Assembly: GCF_018130785.1 (NCBI RefSeq)
Contig: NZ_JAFCJT010000007.1
Span: forward strand, 124,001 to 188,000
Direction: 5' to 3'
Origin: Bradyrhizobium liaoningense
GTDB taxonomy: Bacteria > Pseudomonadota > Alphaproteobacteria > Rhizobiales > Xanthobacteraceae
Length of the DNA: 64,000 bases
Positions 9,201 to 17,057 of the stretch are shown piece by piece. Every line of letters starts with the position of its first letter. Positions within the stretch are counted from its first letter, which is position 1. The notes below the pieces were generated by a model. That model worked only from the letters and a program-made list of their open reading frames with translations, had not been told where the DNA came from and searched no databases. Made by a program: the position numbers and the translations under genes.

Positions 9201-12200
9201 GGTGACGATACCCTCTATGGCGACGCCGGCAACGACCGCATGGAGGGCGGCGCCGGCAACGACCAGTACATCGGCGGCGACGGTGACGACATCATCACCG
9301 ACCAGTTCGGCGACGACATCATGCGCACCGGCCGCGGCCACGACGCGGTCAACGCCGGCCAGGGCGTCGACCTGATCGTCGCCGACGAGGGCAATGACTT
9401 CATCGTGCTTGGTGCCGACAGTCTCGATGAGGCCTTCGGCGGGGTCGGGAACGACTTCGTTCTCGGCAGCAAGACCACCGAGCAGACGCTTGGCGGCGAA
9501 GGTGACGACTGGATCGAGATCGGCGCCTGGACCGGCGCGGTCGGCGACAATTTCGACGACCAGTTCCAGCTCGATGCCGTCAAGGGCCACGACGTGTTCC
9601 ACGGGGACGGCGGCTTCGACGAATTCATCGGCGAAGGCGGCGACGATATCTGGTTCGGCAGCCTTGGTCGCGGCAAGTTCGACGGCATGTCCGGCTACGA
9701 CTGGACGACCTACGCCAACATGAATCTGGCGGTCGACGTCGACCTCAACCGCGTGATCCTGCCCGGTCTGCCGGTGCTTCCGGGCAACGCGGCGCTCGAC
9801 AGTTTCACCCAGGTCGAAGGCGCGTCCGGATCGGCCCACAACGACGTCATCCGCGGTTCTGACGTCACCGCCGACCTCGTGCCGACCGAAGGCTTCCGCG
9901 GCAGTGCCCTGGATGCCGAGGGCATCGCCCTCATCACGGGCCTGCAGGCACTTCTCGCCGGCGCGGGACCAGCCTCGTTCGATGCCAACGGCAGCTTCGT
10001 CGGCGGCAACATCCTGCTCGGCGGTGCCGGCAGCGACCTCATCGAAGGCCGCGGCGGCGACGATATCATCGACGGCGACCGATGGCTGCGGGTGCGCATC
10101 GCGGTGATGTCCGACTTCGACGAGAACGGCCCGGTCGGCAGCACCGTGCTCGAGTTCCACGACAGCATGACGACTCTGGTCCAGAAAGTGTTCTCGGGTC
10201 AGATCAATCCCGGCCAGCTCAAGATCGTCCGCGACATCGTCTCCGACGGCGCGGCGGCATCGGACGTCGACACCGCAGTCTACTCCGACGTCCGCGCCAA
10301 CTATTCGTTCTCGGCGCGCGCCGACGGCACCCTCGTGGTCTCCAACACCGGCGGCCTCGATCCGCTCGAGGGCACCGACCTGCTGCGCAACATGGAGAAG
10401 TTGCAGTTTTCCGACGGCACGCTCGGCATCGTCATGGGCACCCCGTTCAGCGACAATGGCCTCGCCCCGCAGGGCCCGCCGTCCGACAACCGTCCCGTGC
10501 TGAACGGTTCGGCGACCGACGACATCATCGTCGGCCTTGCCGGAGCCGACGTGCTCAACGGTCTCGGCGGCAACGACATCCTGGTCGGCGGCCCGGGCTC
10601 CGCCACGGGAACGGTTGCCGACAACTTCAATTCGGGCGGCTATTCCGGCAACGATGGTAACGCTGCAAACTTCGCCGGAAACTGGACCGAAAGCGACAAC
10701 AACAGCGCCACGAGCGGCGACATCGAAATCGATGGCAATCGCCTTCGTTTCAACGAGACCGTCGATGGCGGCGAAACCATCGAACGCTCGATGAACCTGG
10801 CGGGGGCCACGGCCGCAACGCTGTCCTTCAGCTACGAGGACGACAATCTCGGCGCGGGCCAGAATGTCATAGTCGAGGCCCGCAACAGCGGCAGCGGCGC
10901 CTGGGAAGTTCTCGGAACGCTCGGCAGCACCACCGCGACAGGCAACGGCAATTTCAGCGCGACGCTGACCGCTGCCCAGATCGGTGCGAACTCGGGAATC
11001 CGCTTCCGGACAACCGGCGACGGCAACAACTGGGACAACGGTGACAATTTCTACGTCGATAACCTGACGATCACGATCGTCAGAGCCGGCATCAACGGCG
11101 GCGTTGACACCCTCAACGGCGGTCTCGGCAACGACACCTACGCGTTCGGGCTCGGCGACGGCAACGATCTCATCAACGAAGCTGTCAATGCCGCCAGCGG
11201 CGGCACCGCCGACCGCATCTCGATCCAGGCTCCGAACGCGGTCGACCCGTCCGGTCAGCCCATCATCGACCCGGTGACCCTGCTTCCGGTACCGACGATC
11301 ACCGCGTTGGACGCCTTCGACAGCAGCACCGCGACCCAGACCGGCGACCTGGTCATCAATTACAGCCTACCGACCGGGCCGACGGGCTCCGTCGCCCAGT
11401 CCATCACGGTGGCAGGCCACTTCACCGGCAACAACGCGCAGACCGGCGTCGAACGCATCAACTTCAACGGCGCGACTTTCGCCGGCTATGCGCTCGGCGC
11501 GGAGGATTACTTCATCAGCCGCTCAGATCCGGCCGACCGGGCAGGCGGCGACGTCGACATGTCGCTGAATGCGGTGACCAACGCTCAGGCCAACTTCGTG
11601 GTGGGCGAGCAGGGCGTCGACGACGAGATCACTGGCGGCGGCCTCAACGACCTGATCTTCGGCGGCACCGGCAACGACGACCTCGTCGGCGGGCTCGGCG
11701 ACGACCTCCTGGTCGGCGGTGCGGGCAACGACGATCTCGACGCCCGGCTGAACCTCGCTGGTGACGACTTCGAAGGCGCCGTCGGCGCCGACACGATGGT
11801 CGGCGGTGCGGGCAACGATACCTACGGCATCGACGATCTGCTCGATGTCGCGATCGAGGCCCAGGACGAGGGCACCGACACCGTCGAGACCTTCCTGGCC
11901 GAGCTTTCCATCGCGAACATGGCCAACGTCGAGAACCTCACCTACCGCGGCGTCGACGCCGACCAGTTCATCGGCACCGGCAACGCCGGCAACAATGTCA
12001 TCACCGGCGGCGATCTGGCCGACACGCTGAGCGGCCTGGCGGGCAACGACACCCTGAACGGCGGACTGGGCAACGACACGCTCGCCGGCGGCGACGGCAA
12101 CGATACCCTGAACGGCGGCGACGACGTCGACACGCTGACAGGTGGGATCGGGGCCGACACCCTCAACGGCGGAGCCGGGGCCGACGTCATGGCCGGCGGC

Positions 12201-15200
12201 GCCGACAACGACATCTACGTCGTCGACGATGCCGCCGATGTGGTGACCGAACTTGCGGCCGGCGGCACCGACACGGTGCAGTCCTCGGTCTCCTACACGC
12301 TCGGGGCCGAAGTCGAGAACCTGACGCTGACCGGAGGCGACGCCATCAACGGCAATGGCAACGCGCAGGCCAACACCATCGCCGGCAACGGCGCCAACAA
12401 CCAGATCTTCGGCGGTGGCGGCAACGACACCATCGATGCCGGTAACGGCACCGACCTGGTCGACGGCGGCACCGGCGACGATACGCTGAGCGGAGGCACC
12501 GGCGGCGATACCGACACCATCATCGGCGGCGCCGGCAACGACACCATCAACGTCAGCGATGGCAACGACGTGGTGGTCTACAACGCCGCCGGGTTCGGTG
12601 CCGACACCATCACCGGCTTCGACTCGACCGCGGCCGGGGGCCAGGACCTGATCAACCTCAGCGCGCTTGGCATCACGGCCGCCAACCTGGCGACGCGTGT
12701 TGTCGAGACCCAGGTGGGCGCCAATACCCTGCTCACGGTCAGGGATGCGTCCCTGGCGACGATCGGCACCATCCAGGTCAACAACACGACGACGGCCGCG
12801 ATCGACGCGTCCGACTACGTCCTGGCGCAGGCCGCGCCGGCACCGTTCGGCACGGCGAGCGCCAACGCCGACGTCATCACCGGCACCGGTGGTGCCAACC
12901 TCATCGACGGCCTCGGCGGCAACGATACGCTGAGCGGCGGCGGTGGCGACGATGTCATCCTCGGCGGCGAGGGCGCGGATACCCTCAACGGCGACGACGG
13001 CAACGACACGTTGACCGGTGGCACCGGCAGCAACAACGGCGCTTACGTCGACAGCTTCGGAGCGGCGTCGTATTCGAACAGCAACGGCACGCTCGCGTTC
13101 ACGGGAAACTGGACCGAAGGTGGCGGCGAGACGACCAGCCCGACAGCAGGCGACATCTCGATCACCGGCGGCCGCCTTCAGTTCAATCAGGGCGTCGATG
13201 GCGGCGAGACGATCGAGCGCGCCGTCAACCTCGCCGGCGCGACTGCGGCGACGGTGTCGTTCACCTACGAGGACGACAATCTCAACGGCGGCCAGACCGT
13301 CATCGTCGAGGCACGGAATGTCAATACCAACGCCTGGGAGGTCGTGACCGGCGGAACGCTGGGAGGCGGTGCCAACGGCACCTTCAACTTCAGCGCCGCC
13401 CTGACGCCCGCCCATATCGGCTCGAACTCGGCCATCCGCTTCCGGACTACCGGCGACGGCAACAACTGGGACAATGGCGACAACTTCTACGTCGACAATT
13501 TCACGGTCAACGTCACCGCGCCGGGCCTCAACGCCGGGGCAGACACGGTCAACGGCGGCGCCGGAGACGACACCATCGTCTGGAACGCCAATGCGACGGC
13601 GGCCCCGACAGATGGCCGCGACATCGTCAATGGCGGCACCGAAGGCACCGCGGGTGACACCTTCGTCATCAATGGCAACACCTCCAGCGAGGCCTACACC
13701 ATCTATACGTTGGCCGCCTGGGATGCCGTTGCTGGCAACGACATCGCGAGCTTCGGCGGGCGTACGCCGGAAATCGTCGTCACCCGAGGCGGTTCAGCCT
13801 TCGCCAACGTGATCGCGGAGCTGAGCGAGATCGAGGAGATCCGCATCAACGGCATCGAACCGACTGGAGCGACGGGCGGCGCGGGAGCAGGCGATACGTT
13901 CACGGTCGTCGGCGACTTCACCGCGACCAGCCTGCGCCTCAACACCATCACGATCGATGGCGACGAGGGCGACGACACGATCGACATTTCGGCCCTCACC
14001 TCGGCCCATCGCATCGTGTTCAGGTCCAACGGCGGCAACGACACCATCATCGGCGCCCTCCAGGCCGAGGACGTGATCGAGCTTCCGGAAGGGGCGGATC
14101 CGGCGACCTACCAGCTGGTCGAGAACCAGGACGGCACCAAGACCATCTCGAACGGAACCCATTCGGTCACCTTCTCGGGCATGGTGCCGCCCCAGTTCGA
14201 AACCAATGAGCCGGACGAGGACGACGAGGAAGAAACCGAAACGCCGAACGAGGATGACGAGACGCCAACCGCGGGCGGCGACGACGACGAAGAAGAGACC
14301 GAGACCGCAACCGACGACGTGGTCCGGACCGGCACGGCGCAGTCCGATACGCTGGTCGGCACACCCGGCGACGACAGCATCGTCGCCTTCGCAGGAGACG
14401 ACATCGCCGTCGGCCATGCTGGCGCCGATGCGATCTCGGCCGGCGAGGGGGCCGACTTCGTCAACGGCGGTGCTGGCCGGGACGTGATCTTCGCTGGCGC
14501 GGGCGACGACCACGTGTTCGCCGGAGCCGACGCGGACATCGTCTACGGCGATGCCGGGGCGGACCGCATCTTCGGCGATCAGGGCGACGACCTGATCAAT
14601 GCCGGTGCGGGCGACGACACCGTGTTCGGCGGGGCCGGCAACGACCTGATCGTGGCCGAGATTGGCGATGGCAACGACGCCTATTTCGGCGACGAAGGCG
14701 CCGGTGGGTCGGGCACCGACACGCTCGACATGTCAGCGGCGAGCACGGCCGTCACCGTCAACCTGGGTTCCGGCCCGCTCGCGAACGGCAGCGCCTCGAG
14801 CTCGCAGACCGGCAACGACACGCTGTGGGGCATCGAGAACGTCACCACCGGCTCCGGCAACGACGTCATCGTCGCCGGCACCGCCGCCAACGTGATGAAA
14901 GGAGGGCTCGGCGACGACACCTTCCGCTTCAACTCGGTGGAGGCGGCCAAGGGCGACACCATCGTCGGCTTCGAGCCGGGAGACCGCATCGACCTCAGCG
15001 GCATCGACGCGAACTACGCCGTCGACGGCAACCAGAGCTTCACACTGGTTTCCGATGCCGCGTTCACCGCGGCCGGGCAGCTCGCGGTGAGCTACGAGAC
15101 CCATGACGGTCAGGAATTCACCGTCATCCAGGGCAACGTCGACGGCAACGCCGCCGCCGACTTCAAGATCGAGATCGCGGGCCACCAGAACCTCGGCTCC

Positions 15201-15215
15201 AACGTCACGCTCTAG
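6210..15215 (+). CDS. Giant RTX haem peroxidase (peroxicin), type I secretion substrate
   Basis: The 3001-residue protein has an animal-type haem peroxidase domain at ~50-930. FGQFFDHGLD holds the distal Gln277, Asp280 and His281. GDGRANEN supplies catalytic Arg520 and the haem-linking-type Glu523. VYRFGHSML supplies the proximal His644. The Asp that follows the distal His in myeloperoxidase is Gly here. RTX nonapeptides (GGxGxDxLx) follow at ~985-1060 and ~1280-1310, in several blocks between ~1770 and 2270, and at ~2707-2830. They are interrupted by two copies of a ~155-residue domain (~1469-1625 and ~2278-2436) and an acidic Asp/Glu linker (~2666-2701). The C-terminus resembles RTX secretion ends, and no signal peptide is present. 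Calcium would fold the repeats outside the cell. The adjoining exporter genes fit type I secretion. The peroxidase substrate is unknown; oxidative defence, halide or phenolic oxidation, or adhesion are all possible. Confidence 0.93.
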   Translation: MVAYIRSDLDFILAQIKVAEKHAAYIVNPLDPNAAPLYGAGLAGQVGSVPSYNLSIGLRTVDGQNNNLLPGQEKWGAADMPFPELLDPTFRPGENVPGNFLPPGAPAVPTSYAPSNNPGSMVFDSSLRTISNLIVDQTLANPAAIMKGLQSGGIVEATLANVALVQDIYNAFKPALDAEYQARVVMQNAKAAANQLSDGDESTVPGAAEQAAIDAFAAATAVHNDMLNDLAVARAVRDAGLEPFGITMDGDNVQVVNVSPDVGLSAPFNSWFTLFGQFFDHGLDLVNKGGSGTVFVPLQPDDPLYVPGSSTNFMVLTRATVSPGADGVMGTADDVRPVNTTTPFVDQNQTYTSHASHQVFLRQYALDANGVPHATGKLIEGGGDQPGGMATWGEVKEQAKMLGILLTDQDVGAVPLLRTDPYGNFIPNAAGFAQVITGVGADGIPNTADDIVISGTSTAPVSVTTAIRINAAFLADIAHDAVPNGIADGDIEIGLLNPGNNPAVYDNELLDAHFIAGDGRANENIGLTAVHHIFHSEHNRLVEHTKEIVLASNDLAFLNEWLAVDLAALPTTPAQIAALVWDGERLFQAAKFGTEMQYQHLVFEDFARKVQPNIDFFVVPDGYHADINPSIVAEFAHVVYRFGHSMLTETIDRLDPTFTNDQIGLIEAFLNPIEFDSGHTVADSVAAGNIIRGMTRQVGNEIDEFVTSALRNNLLGLPLDLATINLARGRDAGVPSLNVARRDFFEASSHAEELRPYASWVDFASHLKNEASIINFVAAYGTHTLITGETTVEGKRDAAMALIFGTSFGDVVVPTDPAELAAFNADRIAFLNATGIYAGGSLGGLENVDLWIGGLAEKVMPFGGMLGSTFNFVFEVQLEKLQDGDRFYYLQRLDGLHLLSEMENNTFAKVIGLNADAGHLPSDVFSTPGLILEVDQTRQWNPGLDSADPTGGTILTPLVLRDDPATGGAEANYLRYTGADHVLLGGTDQADTLIASEGDDTLYGDAGNDRMEGGAGNDQYIGGDGDDIITDQFGDDIMRTGRGHDAVNAGQGVDLIVADEGNDFIVLGADSLDEAFGGVGNDFVLGSKTTEQTLGGEGDDWIEIGAWTGAVGDNFDDQFQLDAVKGHDVFHGDGGFDEFIGEGGDDIWFGSLGRGKFDGMSGYDWTTYANMNLAVDVDLNRVILPGLPVLPGNAALDSFTQVEGASGSAHNDVIRGSDVTADLVPTEGFRGSALDAEGIALITGLQALLAGAGPASFDANGSFVGGNILLGGAGSDLIEGRGGDDIIDGDRWLRVRIAVMSDFDENGPVGSTVLEFHDSMTTLVQKVFSGQINPGQLKIVRDIVSDGAAASDVDTAVYSDVRANYSFSARADGTLVVSNTGGLDPLEGTDLLRNMEKLQFSDGTLGIVMGTPFSDNGLAPQGPPSDNRPVLNGSATDDIIVGLAGADVLNGLGGNDILVGGPGSATGTVADNFNSGGYSGNDGNAANFAGNWTESDNNSATSGDIEIDGNRLRFNETVDGGETIERSMNLAGATAATLSFSYEDDNLGAGQNVIVEARNSGSGAWEVLGTLGSTTATGNGNFSATLTAAQIGANSGIRFRTTGDGNNWDNGDNFYVDNLTITIVRAGINGGVDTLNGGLGNDTYAFGLGDGNDLINEAVNAASGGTADRISIQAPNAVDPSGQPIIDPVTLLPVPTITALDAFDSSTATQTGDLVINYSLPTGPTGSVAQSITVAGHFTGNNAQTGVERINFNGATFAGYALGAEDYFISRSDPADRAGGDVDMSLNAVTNAQANFVVGEQGVDDEITGGGLNDLIFGGTGNDDLVGGLGDDLLVGGAGNDDLDARLNLAGDDFEGAVGADTMVGGAGNDTYGIDDLLDVAIEAQDEGTDTVETFLAELSIANMANVENLTYRGVDADQFIGTGNAGNNVITGGDLADTLSGLAGNDTLNGGLGNDTLAGGDGNDTLNGGDDVDTLTGGIGADTLNGGAGADVMAGGADNDIYVVDDAADVVTELAAGGTDTVQSSVSYTLGAEVENLTLTGGDAINGNGNAQANTIAGNGANNQIFGGGGNDTIDAGNGTDLVDGGTGDDTLSGGTGGDTDTIIGGAGNDTINVSDGNDVVVYNAAGFGADTITGFDSTAAGGQDLINLSALGITAANLATRVVETQVGANTLLTVRDASLATIGTIQVNNTTTAAIDASDYVLAQAAPAPFGTASANADVITGTGGANLIDGLGGNDTLSGGGGDDVILGGEGADTLNGDDGNDTLTGGTGSNNGAYVDSFGAASYSNSNGTLAFTGNWTEGGGETTSPTAGDISITGGRLQFNQGVDGGETIERAVNLAGATAATVSFTYEDDNLNGGQTVIVEARNVNTNAWEVVTGGTLGGGANGTFNFSAALTPAHIGSNSAIRFRTTGDGNNWDNGDNFYVDNFTVNVTAPGLNAGADTVNGGAGDDTIVWNANATAAPTDGRDIVNGGTEGTAGDTFVINGNTSSEAYTIYTLAAWDAVAGNDIASFGGRTPEIVVTRGGSAFANVIAELSEIEEIRINGIEPTGATGGAGAGDTFTVVGDFTATSLRLNTITIDGDEGDDTIDISALTSAHRIVFRSNGGNDTIIGALQAEDVIELPEGADPATYQLVENQDGTKTISNGTHSVTFSGMVPPQFETNEPDEDDEEETETPNEDDETPTAGGDDDEEETETATDDVVRTGTAQSDTLVGTPGDDSIVAFAGDDIAVGHAGADAISAGEGADFVNGGAGRDVIFAGAGDDHVFAGADADIVYGDAGADRIFGDQGDDLINAGAGDDTVFGGAGNDLIVAEIGDGNDAYFGDEGAGGSGTDTLDMSAASTAVTVNLGSGPLANGSASSSQTGNDTLWGIENVTTGSGNDVIVAGTAANVMKGGLGDDTFRFNSVEAAKGDTIVGFEPGDRIDLSGIDANYAVDGNQSFTLVSDAAFTAAGQLAVSYETHDGQEFTVIQGNVDGNAAADFKIEIAGHQNLGSNVTL

Positions 15216-15229
15216 CCTCACGACCCTAT

Positions 15230-15261
15230 GCCGGAACGGGAAACCATCTTCCCGTTCCGGC
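15230..15261 (+). promoter_or_regulatory. 13-bp stem-loop between peroxicin and exporter genes
   Basis: Bases 15230-15242 pair perfectly with 15249-15261 around a 6-base loop, 14 bases after the peroxicin stop. There is no T-tract. It probably tunes read-through or protects the 3' end of the substrate mRNA. It buries the upstream ATG at 15228, which favours the start at 15300 for the next gene. Confidence 0.65.
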
Positions 15262-15299
15262 GCGATTTCCGTTCCTCGCACCTGAGGGCATCCAAACAA

Positions 15300-17057
15300 A
15301 TGGCCAAACCGAAAGAGCTCACACCCGCGAAGCGCCGGCGCCTGGCCGAGCTGACAAGGGGCTTCCGCAGCATCGTCCTGTTTCTCTTCGTGGTCTCCGG
15401 CATGATCAACGTGCTGGCGCTCACCGGCTCCGTCTACATGATGCAGATCTACGACCGCGCGCTGACCAGCGGCAGCATCCCCACCCTGGTGATGCTCTCG
15501 GTGCTCGCGATCGGGCTCTATCTATTCCAGGGTGCCTTCGACGTCGTCCGCTCCCAGGTGCTGGTGCGGGTCGGCGCCCGGATCGATCGCAAGATCGCGC
15601 CGCTGGCGCATCGCGTCGCCATCGACATGCCGCGTTTCGGCTTCTCCACCTCCGAAGCGCTGGAGCGCGGGCGGGACGTCGACACCGTCCGTGGCTTCCT
15701 CGGCAGCCAGGGCCCGTCGGCGTTGTTCGACCTGCCCTGGATGCCGATCTATCTGGCCTTCATCTATTTCCTTCATCCGATGCTCGGCGCGTTGACCTTC
15801 GCGGGCGCGCTCGTTCTCGTCGTGCTCACCGTGGTCAGCGAAGTCATGACCCGCCGTCTCATCGTGTCCACGCGCAAGGCGGCGACGGAACGCAACGGCA
15901 TCGCCGACTGCAACGCGCGCAACGCCGAGGTGCTCAAGGCGATGGGCTTCGCAGGCCGCGCCGTCGGCCGCTTCAACGAGGCCAATGCCGAGCATCTCGA
16001 TCTGCAGACGAGGGCCAACGACATCACCGGCGGATTCGCCGCGGTTTCGCGTGTGCTACGCATGGTGCTGCAGTCGGCCCTGTTGGGGCTCGGCGCCTAC
16101 CTCACCATCAAGGGTGAGCTTTCGGCTGGCGCCATCATCGCGGTCTCGGTCGCCTCGGCGCGCGCGCTGGCCCCCGTCGATCTCGCGATCGGCAATTGGA
16201 AGGCCTTCATCGCCGCGCGGATGGCCTACCAACGGCTGCGCGACACCGTCATCGCGCTCGCCGCCGCCGACGAGCCGATGCGGCTGCCCGATCCGACCGC
16301 CCGTCTCTCCGTCGAGAAGATCACCGTGGCGGTCCCCGGGACCGGACAGGTGGTGCTGAGCGAAGTCGCCTTCGAGCTCGAGGCCGGCCAGGCGCTCGGC
16401 ATCATCGGCCCCAGCGCCGGCGGCAAGACCACGCTGGTGCGCGCGCTGACCGGCATCTGGCCGGCGCTGCGCGGCAGCGTGCGGCTCGACGGCGCCGACC
16501 TGACCCAGTGGCGCGAGGACGACCTCGGCAGGCACATCGGCTATCTCCCCCAGGAGGTCGCGCTGATGGACACCACCATGGAGGAGAACATCTGTCGCCT
16601 CGAGCGCCAGCCCGACTCCCGCAAGGTGATCGAGGCCGCCAAGGCGGCTGGCGTCCACGAGATGATCGTCAGGCTGCCGGAGGGCTATCGCACCAGGTTG
16701 GGGCCGCAGGGCTGCGCGCTTTCCGCAGGTCAACGCCAGCGCATCGCGCTGGCGCGCGCGCTTTACGGCAATCCCTTCATGGTGGTGATGGACGAGCCCA
16801 ACTCCAATCTCGACGGCGAGGGTGAGGCGGCGCTCACCGCGGCGATCGAGGGCATCCGCGCTCGCGGCGGCATCGCCATCGTGATCGCGCACCGCCCGAG
16901 CGCGCTGGTGGCGGTCGATCTCGTCGCCATCGTCCAGGCCGGCCGCATGGTCGCCTTCGGCAAGAAGCAGGACATCATGACTCCTGTCCTGCAGTCTTCC
17001 GCGCCGACCCCGGCCGGCACGATTCCCGTAGAAGCCCAAATGCGGAGGCCTGCATGA
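15300..17057 (+). CDS. Type I secretion ABC transporter, permease-ATPase (PrtD/AprD-like)
   Basis: This inner-membrane exporter half-transporter has 585 residues from the start MAKPKELTPAK. An in-frame ATG at 15228 is possible but lies in a hairpin with no ribosome-binding site. The N-terminal ~310 residues form a six-helix ABC membrane domain without the peptidase-like domain of HlyB, as in PrtD. The ATPase has Walker A GPSAGGKTTL (Lys376), signature LSAGQRQRIALARAL and Walker B MVVMDEPNSNLD. It would energise export of the RTX peroxidase, and possibly of the RTX protein encoded next, with the HlyD-type adaptor at 19667 and a TolC-type outer-membrane channel. No channel gene is present here, so a housekeeping TolC is inferred. 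Its stop overlaps the next start (ATGA). Confidence 0.93.
   Translation: MAKPKELTPAKRRRLAELTRGFRSIVLFLFVVSGMINVLALTGSVYMMQIYDRALTSGSIPTLVMLSVLAIGLYLFQGAFDVVRSQVLVRVGARIDRKIAPLAHRVAIDMPRFGFSTSEALERGRDVDTVRGFLGSQGPSALFDLPWMPIYLAFIYFLHPMLGALTFAGALVLVVLTVVSEVMTRRLIVSTRKAATERNGIADCNARNAEVLKAMGFAGRAVGRFNEANAEHLDLQTRANDITGGFAAVSRVLRMVLQSALLGLGAYLTIKGELSAGAIIAVSVASARALAPVDLAIGNWKAFIAARMAYQRLRDTVIALAAADEPMRLPDPTARLSVEKITVAVPGTGQVVLSEVAFELEAGQALGIIGPSAGGKTTLVRALTGIWPALRGSVRLDGADLTQWREDDLGRHIGYLPQEVALMDTTMEENICRLERQPDSRKVIEAAKAAGVHEMIVRLPEGYRTRLGPQGCALSAGQRQRIALARALYGNPFMVVMDEPNSNLDGEGEAALTAAIEGIRARGGIAIVIAHRPSALVAVDLVAIVQAGRMVAFGKKQDIMTPVLQSSAPTPAGTIPVEAQMRRPA

Noticed and set aside
6414..13415. Long minus-strand open frames (6414-8141, 8415-10160, 11523-13415) opposite the peroxidase gene
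   Set aside because: They are made of low-complexity Val/Gly/Asp/Arg sequence produced by the complement of GC-rich RTX codons; no domain or start signal.
9162..14690. Short regularly spaced DNA repeats considered as CRISPR or minisatellite
   Set aside because: The periodicity is the 27-bp RTX nonapeptide coding pattern in one continuous reading frame, without unique spacers.
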